Shown: positions 1 through 6,954 of the stretch, in pieces
How positions within the stretch are numbered: the stretch's first letter is position 1
Layout of the letters: the number at the start of each line of letters is the position of its first letter
Source of the DNA: Gammaproteobacteria bacterium
GTDB taxonomy: Bacteria; Pseudomonadota; Gammaproteobacteria; UBA6429; Thiohalophilaceae
Reading direction: 5' to 3'
DNA: 12,128 nt
Assembly: GCA_013152045.1 (NCBI GenBank)
Contig: JAADGZ010000088.1
Location: 1 to 12,128, forward strand
Translations under genes and position numbers: made by a program
Notes under the pieces: generated by a model
The model's input: the letters and a program-made list of their open reading frames with translations, nothing else
Told to the model about the DNA's origin: nothing
Database searches by the model: none

Positions 1-431
1 AGCTGCCGCCATTGCGACTCATCAAATTCAGGAAACCAGGCATCGCCGGTTACTTCAGTATGCACCTTAGTCAGATACATGCGCTGCGCCTGCGGCAACA
101 TTTGTGCGTAGAATGATGCGCCGCCGATGATCATAATTTCATCTACATCCCCTGCTGCCTGCAAGGCCTCATCAATAGAATGCACCACCAGCGCACCTTC
201 GGCCTGATAAGCCTGATCACGGGTGACGACAATATTGCGACGCTCCGGCAACGGCCTGGCACCGAAGGACTCAAAGGTTTTGCGACCCATGAGAATGGGT
301 TTGCCCAAGGTTTGCCGACGAAACCATTTCATATCGCTGGGCAGTTTCCAGGGCAGGCTATTGTTGATACCGATAACCCGATCATCGGTCATCGCGGCAA
401 TGATGGAAATAAGGGGAGAATTCGCACTCAT
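1..431 (-). CDS. folA: Dihydrofolate reductase (partial, C-terminus beyond the window)
   Basis: This cytoplasmic enzyme reduces dihydrofolate to tetrahydrofolate with NADPH and so supplies the folate cofactor that ThyA consumes. I translated 143 codons from the minus strand; the rest lies outside the window, so this is an edge cut and not a pseudogene. Visible motifs are SIIAAMTDDRVIGINNSLPW (residues 9-28), LPSDMKWFRR with the expected catalytic acid at D33, GRKTFESFG, the cofactor-loop segment PLPERRNIVVTRD, and EIMIIGGASFYAQ. The order and spacing match E. coli FolA, with about one extra residue before PLPER. The ATG at 431 is forced, because an in-frame TAA lies three codons upstream. There is no clear Shine-Dalgarno sequence, and the upstream leader is largely repeat DNA (442-535). 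The gene follows thyA on the same strand after 124 bp. Confidence 0.96.
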   Translation of the reverse strand, partial: MSANSPLISIIAAMTDDRVIGINNSLPWKLPSDMKWFRRQTLGKPILMGRKTFESFGARPLPERRNIVVTRDQAYQAEGALVVHSIDEALQAAGDVDEIMIIGGASFYAQMLPQAQRMYLTKVHTEVTGDAWFPEFDESQWRQ

Positions 432-441
432 AACTATTTAT

Positions 442-535
442 TAAATCAAACGCAAAGACGCAAAGACGCAAAGTTTTATGAAAAAAACATGCAGGATATG
501 ATTCGACATAATAATCTTTGCGCGTTTGTGTTATT
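442..535. repeat. CGCAAAGA tandem repeat with an imperfect inverted partner
   Basis: Between thyA and folA, CGCAAAGA occurs at 451-458 and 459-466, followed by CGCAAAG at 467-473, giving nearly three tandem copies. About 40 bp further on, CTTTGCG at 516-522 is a perfect inverse of the last copy. The continuation to 530 keeps the match at 12 of 15 positions against the inverse of 459-473. The whole is therefore two inverted arms around an AT-rich centre, and its RNA could form a long imperfect hairpin. From general knowledge, CGCAAAGA-type repeats occur between genes in many bacterial genomes, but I cannot confirm copies elsewhere in this genome. A further small hairpin, GCAAA/TTTGC, lies at 543-555 just after thyA. 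The repeat lies in the folA leader and may affect readthrough from thyA. Confidence 0.75.
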
Positions 536-555
536 CAGGAAAGCAAAGGTTTTGC

Positions 556-1350
556 CTAAACTGCCACGGCTGCCTTGATGTGCGGATGGCATTGATAATT
601 TTGTAGCTCGAAGTCTTCAAACGTAAAATCAAAGATGTCTTTTACCTCTGGATTAATTTTCATCTGTGGCAGCGCATAGGCTGTACGTGACAACTGCTCG
701 TCCGCCTGTTGCAGGTGGTTGGAATACAGGTGCGCATCACCCAGGGTATGAACGAAATCACCGACTTTAAGCCCACAAACCTGGGCCACCATCATGGTCA
801 GCAGGGCATAGGAAGCAATGTTGAATGGCACGCCAAGAAAAATATCCGCACTGCGCTGATAAAGCTGACAGGATAACTTGCCTTCAGCAACGTAGAACTG
901 GAAAAAAGCATGACAAGGCGGCAATGCCATGTTTTCAATCTCGGCCACGTTCCAGGCGCTGACAATCAGGCGGCGCGAATCCGGATTGTTTTTGATCTGT
1001 TCAATAAGCCGACTGATCTGATCAATATGACGACCATCGGCGGTCGGCCATGAACGCCACTGTGAGCCATAAACCGGCCCCAGATCACCCTGTTCATCGG
1101 CCCATTCATCCCAGATTTTGACGCCGTTGTCTTGCAAATATTTTATATTGGTGTCACCGCTGAGAAACCAGAGCAACTCGTGAATAATCGATCGCAGATG
1201 CAGTTTCTTGGTCGTTACCAGGGGAAAACCGGCACCAAGATCAAAACGCATCTGATAGCCGAAAACACTGATCGTACCAGTACCGGTACGATCTTCTTTT
1301 CTCACGCCATGTTGTTTAACATGACGCATCAGTTCCAGGTATTGCTTCAC
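556..1350 (-). CDS. thyA: Thymidylate synthase
   Basis: ThyA methylates dUMP to dTMP using 5,10-methylenetetrahydrofolate, which is released as dihydrofolate; it acts as a cytoplasmic homodimer in DNA precursor synthesis. The protein has 264 residues, the same length as E. coli ThyA, and key positions keep the same numbers. These are R21 in EDRTGTGT, E58, R126-R127 in [11 protein letters not shown], the nucleophile C146 with H147 in [11 protein letters not shown]166, S167 and D169 in [14 protein letters not shown]177, H207 and Y209. The C-terminus ends IKAAVAV, like the mobile tail of the family. The start codon is GTG at 1350, preceded by CAGGAA at a suitable distance, and the N-terminus [10 protein letters not shown] aligns with the E. 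coli start. It lies 36 bp downstream of the exported hypothetical protein, so cotranscription is likely. Confidence 0.98.
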   Translation of the reverse strand: MKQYLELMRHVKQHGVRKEDRTGTGTISVFGYQMRFDLGAGFPLVTTKKLHLRSIIHELLWFLSGDTNIKYLQDNGVKIWDEWADEQGDLGPVYGSQWRSWPTADGRHIDQISRLIEQIKNNPDSRRLIVSAWNVAEIENMALPPCHAFFQFYVAEGKLSCQLYQRSADIFLGVPFNIASYALLTMMVAQVCGLKVGDFVHTLGDAHLYSNHLQQADEQLSRTAYALPQMKINPEVKDIFDFTFEDFELQNYQCHPHIKAAVAV

Positions 1351-1386
1351 TCAGAGTTCCTGCAGACAGCGTTTTGAATAAAGATT

Positions 1387-2319
1387 TTACCAGTCATCTT
1401 CTGGCGGCCACGGTCCGCCGATGGCGCGGGTGACATATTCCTCATAATCATAAGGCAACTGGATCAGGCGGCCAAAACCATGTTCACCGAACATGTGTAG
1501 ATCTGGAAAATCGATGGCAATACGAAAATGCGGATGCATGGCGATCACACGATTATCGATCACGAGTATCTCATAGGGTAGATGGGGATAACGTCGAGGC
1601 TGCTGGTAGTCAATAATATCCATGACATACTTGTCATTGATAAACCGGTGTTCTTTTACCTTGGCTTTCATGCCCAAGCCAAACAGGGTTTGTTTTTTAC
1701 CTGGGATATCCACCCGAAAAACCTGGGAGATACCAAAGCGGCCTTTGGCTAGATTATTTTCAACCTTTTTTACCGCATCACGGTAACTGTCAAACGTGGC
1801 CAGTTCAAAAAAACCGCCAAAACCTTCCAGACCGATAGTATAGGTATAATCGGGCAGAGTATCCTCATCCACTGCACCACCAAACTCTTCCACCGCTCCT
1901 AACGTTTTTTTCAGTTTAGCCTTGACCGATGTCAGACGCTTACCCAGCCGATAGGCCAGCGCCATATATTCAGGATTATTATAGGCGACCTGTATTTCCT
2001 TACGCCCATTCTTCAACGTAACCCGGGCAACCGAAACCTTGATTACCGCACCAAAACCACCGAACTCACTTTTTGCTGCGGCTCTTTTCAAGGCGGGGCT
2101 GGTAATAATAAAAATATTGACGCCGTCTTCAGGACTATAATCACCCAGAACTTCAAAGCCATTTTTTTTCAGATTATCCAGTACCGCCTCATTCACTCGC
2201 CCTAAACTATTATGACTGCGTTCTGCCAGAATAAAACCACGTAATTCCACTGCTAGCGCAGCATTCTGTAAAAAAAATCCCAGCAATAACAGCAGGATTA
2301 ATCGCTGAAAAAACCGCAT
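1387..2319 (-). CDS. Exported protein of unknown function between lgt and thyA
   Basis: I do not recognise this 310-residue protein with confidence. Residues 1-23 look like a Sec signal peptide: a charged start (MRFFQR), a leucine-rich core (LILLLLLGFF) and an ALA cleavage site before V24. There is no lipobox cysteine, so a soluble periplasmic protein is expected. The mature part seems to have two halves. Residues about 24-145 contain LDNLKKNGFEVLGDY and NNPEYMALAYRLGKRL, a layout loosely like DUF302-type domains; that similarity is a weak inference. Residues about 155-310 contain the glycine-rich GLEGFGGFFE and an aromatic segment, DYQQPRRYPHLPYEILVI, followed by a second hydrophobic beta-like stretch and an acidic, proline-rich end (GGPWPPEDDW). 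The ATG at 2319 has an AAGGGG ribosome binding site. The gene is 95 bp after lgt and 36 bp before thyA. Confidence 0.85.
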   Translation of the reverse strand: MRFFQRLILLLLLGFFLQNAALAVELRGFILAERSHNSLGRVNEAVLDNLKKNGFEVLGDYSPEDGVNIFIITSPALKRAAAKSEFGGFGAVIKVSVARVTLKNGRKEIQVAYNNPEYMALAYRLGKRLTSVKAKLKKTLGAVEEFGGAVDEDTLPDYTYTIGLEGFGGFFELATFDSYRDAVKKVENNLAKGRFGISQVFRVDIPGKKQTLFGLGMKAKVKEHRFINDKYVMDIIDYQQPRRYPHLPYEILVIDNRVIAMHPHFRIAIDFPDLHMFGEHGFGRLIQLPYDYEEYVTRAIGGPWPPEDDW

Positions 2320-2364
2320 TTGCCATCCCCTTATTTATAAAACACTCACATTCTTATTTAGGCC

Positions 2365-2393
2365 AATATACCCGCCTGACCAGAGGCATTAAA
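2365..2393 (-). promoter_or_regulatory. Possible promoter for the exported protein, thyA and folA
   Basis: On the minus strand, TATATT (2365-2370) matches five of six bases of the sigma-70 -10 box. A weak -35 candidate, TTTAAT (2388-2393), stands 17 bp upstream. The site lies in the 95-bp gap between lgt and the exported protein, about 45 bp before the latter's ATG. I see no terminator after lgt in this gap, so readthrough from lgt is also possible. The call rests on consensus matching alone. Confidence 0.3.
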
Positions 2394-2414
2394 GTGTTTT
2401 TTATGCCGCATTTT

Positions 2415-3209
2415 TCAACTTTGGGTTTCGGCTGATTTCCGATAAGCCAGGATCAACAGAATAATACCGGTCAGAATCAGTGGCAGGGACAGGATTTGAC
2501 CCATGGTCAACCAGCCCCAGGCCAGATAGCCGAGCTGGATATCCGGCAGGCGAACAAACTCGACGGCAAAGCGGAAAATACCGTAACACAGGGCAAACAC
2601 ACCCGATACGGCCATTACCGGGCGCGGCCGGGAAGAAAACCACCAGACGATGATAAACAGCACAAATCCTTCGAAAAAGGCCTCATACAGCGGCGAAGGA
2701 TGACGGGGAATATTTCCGGCAGCAGGAAAAATCATCCCCCAGGGCAGATCCGTGGGCTTGCCCCAGAGTTCACCATTGATCAGGTTACCGATACGCCCGG
2801 CACCCAAACCAATAGGCACCAGTGGCGCAGCAAAGTCCATTACGGAAAAATAAACCTTGTGATATTTGCGTGCAAAAAACCAGGAGGCCAGCATTACCCC
2901 AAGAAAACCGCCATGGAAAGACATGCCCCCCTGCCAGATTTTGAACAGCAACAACGGATCTTCGGCAAAAGCCGGAAAATTGTAAAACAGGACATAACCG
3001 ATACGCCCACCGAGAATCACCCCCAGCCCGGCATAGAACAACAGATCATCCATTTGCTCCGCAGTCCAGTCCGACCCTGGTTTTGCCGCACGCACCCGTC
3101 CCAGCTTCCAGGCCGACAGAAAAGCGAGCAAATACATCAGCCCATACCAGTGAATTTTCAGGCCAAAGACTGAAGCCGCAACCGGATCAAAATCAACTAC
3201 CATTGTCAC
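2415..3209 (-). CDS. lgt: Prolipoprotein diacylglyceryl transferase
   Basis: Lgt is an inner-membrane enzyme that transfers diacylglycerol from phosphatidylglycerol to the lipobox cysteine of prolipoproteins, the first step of lipoprotein maturation. The 264-residue protein has several hydrophobic membrane segments. Diagnostic motifs are HWYGLMYL (20-27), [13 protein letters not shown] (67-79), GGMSFHGG with H99, the Lgt signature [15 protein letters not shown] (136-150) with R139, [10 protein letters not shown] (168-177), and [15 protein letters not shown] (209-223). It is shorter than E. coli Lgt (about 290 residues), mainly because the loop between the signature and PRHPS is compact. GTG at 3209 is preferred, since AGGAG lies about 10 nt upstream; an ATG two codons in, at 3203, is the alternative. 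Lgt is directly upstream of thyA in enterics, but here one gene intervenes. It follows the rRNA methyltransferase after 68 bp. Confidence 0.97.
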   Translation of the reverse strand: MTMVVDFDPVAASVFGLKIHWYGLMYLLAFLSAWKLGRVRAAKPGSDWTAEQMDDLLFYAGLGVILGGRIGYVLFYNFPAFAEDPLLLFKIWQGGMSFHGGFLGVMLASWFFARKYHKVYFSVMDFAAPLVPIGLGAGRIGNLINGELWGKPTDLPWGMIFPAAGNIPRHPSPLYEAFFEGFVLFIIVWWFSSRPRPVMAVSGVFALCYGIFRFAVEFVRLPDIQLGYLAWGWLTMGQILSLPLILTGIILLILAYRKSAETQS

Positions 3210-3277
3210 TTCTCAGACTCTCCTATCAACAACCCGCAAAAAAATGAAAAACATCCACTATTTGAACACAAACAAAA

Positions 3278-4483
3278 TCAATATCCTGGCAACAAGCGGC
3301 AGAAAAAGGCTTTTAGATATTCGGTTTCCGGCATAGCCGGGTGACGCGGATGATCCGGTCCCTGGTGTCCCTGTTCAATAATCTGCAGGGACTGACGATT
3401 TTTCATTGCCGCCTTGCGAATTTCACTCTCCAATTGCCCGCTAGACAGATGGTGAGAACAGGAAGCTGACACTAACAGCCCCCCCGTTTCCAGCAACTTC
3501 ATCGCCAGGCGATTAATACGCTGATAAGCCTGAGTGCCCTCGCGCATATCCTTACGCCGTTTTATGAACGCTGGCGGATCCAGGATAACGATGTCAAAAC
3601 GATGATTATCCGCCTGCAACTGTTTCAGCACATCAAAGGCATCCCCCGCCTGCGTCTCAATAACATCAGCATGGCCGTTTTGTTGCGCATTCTGCAGCGC
3701 GACCTGCAGAAAAGTTTTCGATGCATCCACACAAAACAGGCTTTGCGCCCCCGCATTCAGTGCCTGAATACCCCAGGCTCCCACATAGCTGAAAACATCG
3801 AGAATACGCTTGCCCTTTGCATAGGTGGACAGGCGCTGCCGGTTGAGGCGGTGATCATAATACCAGCCAGTTTTTTGTCCCTTGGCCAAGGGAACCTCAA
3901 AACGCACCTGATTCTCAACCACCGCAATACTGTCCGGCAAGGTACCAACGACCGTTTCAGTATAACTGCTGAGTCCTTCCAGTTCGCGTGCCGGGGTATC
4001 GTTTTTCAACAGCAACACTCCGGTCTTCACTAAGCCCGTTAAGGCTTCCAGTATGGCTTCTTTCAAACATTCCATCCCGGCGCTGGTAATCTGCACCACT
4101 AGCACATCAAAATAACGATCGACCACCAGTCCCGGCAGACCATCACTTTCACCATAAACCCAGCGATAGCAGGGTTCATCGAAATACCCCTCACGCCAAG
4201 CCAGCGCGGTAGCCAGGCGCTCGCGTATTAATCCAGCATCGAGTTGCGGATGTCGACCAAAGCTATATAAACGTGCGCAAATCAGGGTATTGGGATTAAC
4301 ACAGGCAAATCCCAGCGTATTGCCCCGCTGATCGCAGACTTTCACCTGTTGACCCGCCTGTAGGGATTTCAATGGCGTCACCGCCGTATCCACCTCATTA
4401 CTGTAAACCCAGAGGTGACCGGCACGCAGCCGTCGTTCTTCATTTTTCTTCAGCCGTAATTCAGGCAAGATGGCAGCTTTCAC
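3278..4483 (-). CDS. rlmI: RlmI-type 23S rRNA (cytosine-C5) methyltransferase
   Basis: This is a class I SAM-dependent methyltransferase of the RlmI (YccW) family; the E. coli member methylates C1962 of 23S rRNA. At 401 residues it is close to the E. coli length. The N-terminal part (about 8-75) looks like the PUA RNA-binding domain, with LRAGHLWVYSNEV at 19-31. Then come VYGESDGLPGLVVDRY (109-124), the family hallmark GQKTGWYYDHRLNR (202-215), the SAM-binding motif DVFSYVGAWG (229-238), acidic D253 after the next strand, DPPAFIK (302-308), and SASCSHH (339-345) with the likely catalytic cysteine C342. The start is GTG at 4483, with AGGA about 13 nt upstream, which is a weak arrangement. The assignment to RlmI over other YccW paralogues is based on motifs only. 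It is the first gene of the minus-strand block. Confidence 0.9.
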   Translation of the reverse strand: MKAAILPELRLKKNEERRLRAGHLWVYSNEVDTAVTPLKSLQAGQQVKVCDQRGNTLGFACVNPNTLICARLYSFGRHPQLDAGLIRERLATALAWREGYFDEPCYRWVYGESDGLPGLVVDRYFDVLVVQITSAGMECLKEAILEALTGLVKTGVLLLKNDTPARELEGLSSYTETVVGTLPDSIAVVENQVRFEVPLAKGQKTGWYYDHRLNRQRLSTYAKGKRILDVFSYVGAWGIQALNAGAQSLFCVDASKTFLQVALQNAQQNGHADVIETQAGDAFDVLKQLQADNHRFDIVILDPPAFIKRRKDMREGTQAYQRINRLAMKLLETGGLLVSASCSHHLSSGQLESEIRKAAMKNRQSLQIIEQGHQGPDHPRHPAMPETEYLKAFFCRLLPGY

Positions 4484-4547
4484 TATTTTTTTCGAATCCT
4501 TTAATATTTAAAATATTTAACAGATATATTCATTTACAGATACCGGC

Positions 4548-4574
4548 TCGGATTCCCCGCGCAGGAGAATCCGA
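4548..4574. repeat. Stem-loop in the divergent promoter region
   Basis: TCGGATTC (4548-4555) pairs perfectly with GAATCCGA (4567-4574). After one C/A mismatch, CC (4557-4558) pairs with GG (4564-4565), leaving a five-base loop. No T-run follows on either strand, so it is not a standard intrinsic terminator. It could be an operator-like palindrome, an mRNA leader structure or a remnant of an intergenic repeat. Confidence 0.5.
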
Positions 4575-4613
4575 TTAATTCCGTCTACCCAAAATCTAAA
4601 TTAAGGGTAAAGT

Positions 4614-4754
4614 ATGTCACATTCAGGGTTTACGTTATTGTTCATTGGCCTTCCTGACTATTATTCCTACGCCACAATTTCTGTAGCAGACAAGGAAAGT
4701 TTGACCACGATGCCAGCAAATCAAAGATTCAATTGGAATTTTCTTGCCTTATAG
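4614..4754 (+). CDS. Possible 46-residue small protein
   Basis: An ATG at 4614 is preceded by AAGGG with a 6-nt spacer, a better ribosome binding site than that of the following gene. It opens a 46-codon frame that ends with TAG at 4752-4754. The predicted peptide begins MSHSGFTLLFIGLPDYYSYA and continues to a C-terminus ending FNWNFLAL. It has a modest hydrophobic, aromatic-rich first half that is too short and broken for a confident membrane segment. I recognise no family. The stop lies 60 bp upstream of the thioredoxin-domain gene on the same strand, so it could be a leader ORF or a small partner gene. A chance ORF in AT-rich intergenic DNA is equally possible; the ribosome binding site is the only positive evidence. 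Confidence 0.3.
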   Translation: MSHSGFTLLFIGLPDYYSYATISVADKESLTTMPANQRFNWNFLAL

Positions 4755-4814
4755 TGCGTGATAGTACCCACCGGTATCTGAGCACCCACTTTATTTATAA
4801 AAACCTAAGCTATC

Positions 4815-6884
4815 ATGACAACCAAAAAAGCAAATCGGCTTGCCGATGAAACCAGTCCCTACCTGCTGCAACATGCTCATAATCCAGTAGACTGGCACCC
4901 TTGGAACCCAGCCGCACTGGCACTGGCAAAAAAACTCGACAAACCCATCCTGCTCTCAATCGGTTATTCAGCCTGCCACTGGTGTCATGTGATGGCCCAT
5001 GAATCCTTTGCCGATCCCACCATCGCCAAACTCATGAATGATCTTTTTATCAATATCAAGGTAGATCGTGAACAACGCCCGGATCTCGACAAAATTTATC
5101 AGACCGCGCACCAGATCCTCAACCAACGCGCAGGCGGCTGGCCGCTGACCATCTTTTTGAACCCCGAGGATCATACACCTTTTTTCGCCGGCACCTATTT
5201 TCCCAATCAAGCACGCCACAACATGCCTTCATTTCCGGAGGTATTGCAACACATAGCCGAATTCTATCACGCTCACCCAGACGCCATCCACGAACAGAAT
5301 CAGGCACTGCACGAAGCCCTGGCCAACCTGAATCCGCCTGCTCCCATTACCGCAAGCACGCTCGACAGCCTGCCCCTGGATCAGGCCCGGCAGGAGCTGG
5401 CCGCCCATTTCGATCACGCTTACGGCGGTTTTGGTCAGGCACCCAAGTTCCCACAGCCGACTAATCTTCAACGTCTGCTGCGCCACTGGGCCGCAACCCG
5501 GACAGACTCGTACGAAGATCAGAATCTTCGAAAAATGCTGGAACTGAACCTGCACGCCATGGCGGAAGGCGGCCTCTATGATCAGCTTGGTGCTGGTTTC
5601 TACCGTTATTGCGTAGATGAAAAATGGATCATACCGCATTTTGAGAAGATGCTTTATGACAACGCTTCTCTGATTGGCTTGTATGCTGATGCAGGCTGCG
5701 CCTTTGAGAGTGTTTTTTTCCGCCAGATCGCCGCCCAAACCGCAGACTGGGTAATACGGGAAATGCAGTCAGCCGAAGGCGGCTACTGGTCTACCCTGGA
5801 TGCTGACAGTGAAGGCGCAGAAGGCCGCTTCTATACCTGGACCCCCACACAAATACGCTCAATTCTGAATAATGAGGAATACGCGGTCAGCGAAATCATC
5901 TACGGATTGACACAAGCTGCCAACTTTGACGGCCAGTGGCACCTGAACATCGTTGCCGACATCGAGCTGGCGGCCCAAAAGTTGAATGTCAAAACAGAAA
6001 CGGCACAGATTCATCTTGATAGCGCACGCAAAAAACTGTTCGACCAACGGCAACAACGAACCCCGCCGGCACTCGACAAAAAAATTCTTACCGCCTGGAA
6101 CGGTCTGATGATAAAAGGCATGGCCAGCGCCGGGCGACGCTTACAACGCCCGGATTTGATTGCTTCGGCACAAAAATCAGCGGACTTCATTTATCAGCGG
6201 CTTTATATCGATCAACGCCTGCGAGTATCCTGCATGGGTCATCATGCGCAATTATCCGCTTATCTAGATGACTATGTATTTCTCATGGACGGCTTGCTGG
6301 AGCTGTTACAAGCTCAATGGCGCGATCAGGATATGCGCTGGCTGCTGGAATTAGCCGAGATTGTCGTTGAACATTTTTATGATCGACAACAGGGTGGCTT
6401 CTATTTTACCGCCGATGATCATGAAGCACTCATCCATCGACCCAAACCCCTGCAGGACGAAGCCATACCCTCAGGTAATGCCGTTGCCGCCAACGTCTTT
6501 GGCCGACTTGGTCACCTATTAGCAAATAATCACTACCTCGATATCAGCGAAAATGTTCTGCGCTACGCCTGGCAGAATATTCGTCAACTTCCCTATGCCC
6601 ATTGCGCGCTGCTGCATGCCCTGGAAGATTACTGCTTTCCACCCACCTGCATTGTTATTCGCGGAGAGCAACAAACGATACAGACATGGCAAGAAAAAGC
6701 GAACGATTACTATACCCCCCATATTCTTTGTCTCGCCATTCCCGACAATAGCCATATTCAACTACCTGCATTAAAACAACGCCCAACTCACCCCGCAGGC
6801 GTCATCGCCTATGTCTGTCACGGCCAGCAGTGCCAGGCACCCATTCGCCAAATCGAAGAGTTTGAAGCTTTGCTGCAAAAGTGA
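4815..6884 (+). CDS. YyaL/SSP411-family protein, thioredoxin-fold plus glycosidase-like domain
   Basis: This 689-residue protein matches the YyaL/SPATA20 (SSP411) family in layout and length. The N-terminal DUF255 thioredoxin-like domain (about 1-165) begins [20 protein letters not shown], carries CHWC at 54-57 in [14 protein letters not shown], and has [11 protein letters not shown] and the probable cis-proline at P110 in [11 protein letters not shown]. The remainder resembles an alpha/alpha-barrel of the six-hairpin glycosidase type: [18 protein letters not shown] (198-215), [12 protein letters not shown] (273-284), [17 protein letters not shown] (328-344), then [12 protein letters not shown] and [13 protein letters not shown]. 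No signal peptide is visible, so it is probably cytoplasmic. The two CHWC cysteines suggest redox chemistry, but the family's reaction is not established to my knowledge and no substrate can be read here. The ATG at 4815 lacks a strong ribosome binding site but directly precedes the conserved N-terminus. The kinase gene follows after 70 bp. Confidence 0.93.
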   Translation: MTTKKANRLADETSPYLLQHAHNPVDWHPWNPAALALAKKLDKPILLSIGYSACHWCHVMAHESFADPTIAKLMNDLFINIKVDREQRPDLDKIYQTAHQILNQRAGGWPLTIFLNPEDHTPFFAGTYFPNQARHNMPSFPEVLQHIAEFYHAHPDAIHEQNQALHEALANLNPPAPITASTLDSLPLDQARQELAAHFDHAYGGFGQAPKFPQPTNLQRLLRHWAATRTDSYEDQNLRKMLELNLHAMAEGGLYDQLGAGFYRYCVDEKWIIPHFEKMLYDNASLIGLYADAGCAFESVFFRQIAAQTADWVIREMQSAEGGYWSTLDADSEGAEGRFYTWTPTQIRSILNNEEYAVSEIIYGLTQAANFDGQWHLNIVADIELAAQKLNVKTETAQIHLDSARKKLFDQRQQRTPPALDKKILTAWNGLMIKGMASAGRRLQRPDLIASAQKSADFIYQRLYIDQRLRVSCMGHHAQLSAYLDDYVFLMDGLLELLQAQWRDQDMRWLLELAEIVVEHFYDRQQGGFYFTADDHEALIHRPKPLQDEAIPSGNAVAANVFGRLGHLLANNHYLDISENVLRYAWQNIRQLPYAHCALLHALEDYCFPPTCIVIRGEQQTIQTWQEKANDYYTPHILCLAIPDNSHIQLPALKQRPTHPAGVIAYVCHGQQCQAPIRQIEEFEALLQK

Positions 6885-6902
6885 ATCACATAAAAAACAT
6901 TT

Positions 6903-6932
6903 TTGCCAAATCCAATCTTTATAGGCTAATCT
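6903..6932 (+). promoter_or_regulatory. Possible promoter upstream of the hybrid kinase
   Basis: TTGCCA at 6903-6908 is a good -35 candidate. About 18 bp downstream, TAATCT (6927-6932) is a weak -10 candidate. It falls in the 70-bp gap before the kinase start, and no terminator is visible after the preceding gene. Consensus matching only. Confidence 0.25.
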
Positions 6933-6954
6933 TGTCCCTTGCAAAATAATCGGG

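Larger units (their letters stand above)
4484..4814. other. Divergent intergenic region
   Basis: This 331-bp stretch lies between the minus-strand methyltransferase and the plus-strand thioredoxin-domain gene, so it must contain both promoters. It holds a 9-bp AT-rich tandem repeat (AATATTTAA at 4503-4511 and 4512-4520), a stem-loop (4548-4574) and a possible small ORF (4614-4754). No clean sigma-70 promoter stands out. A TATAGT at 4750-4755 could be a -10 box for the plus-strand gene, but no good -35 box goes with it. Confidence 0.7.

Noticed and set aside
1..431. folA as a truncated pseudogene
   Set aside because: The reading frame is open to the window edge with all motifs intact; it is cut only by the window.
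451..473. CRISPR array
   Set aside because: The units are 8 bp, directly abutting, without spacers; this is a simple tandem repeat.
180..578. Plus-strand ORF of 132 codons
   Set aside because: It lies antisense to the convincingly matched folA and runs through the repeat-filled gap; its protein shows no domain-like pattern.
2496..3173. Plus-strand ORF of 225 codons opposite lgt
   Set aside because: Its sequence is a low-information, Pro/Gln/Lys/Arg-rich mirror of lgt, which matches its family along the whole length.
5229..5738. Minus-strand ORF of 169 codons opposite the YyaL-like gene
   Set aside because: It is a shadow of a strongly supported coding region, with no recognisable motif or ribosome binding site.
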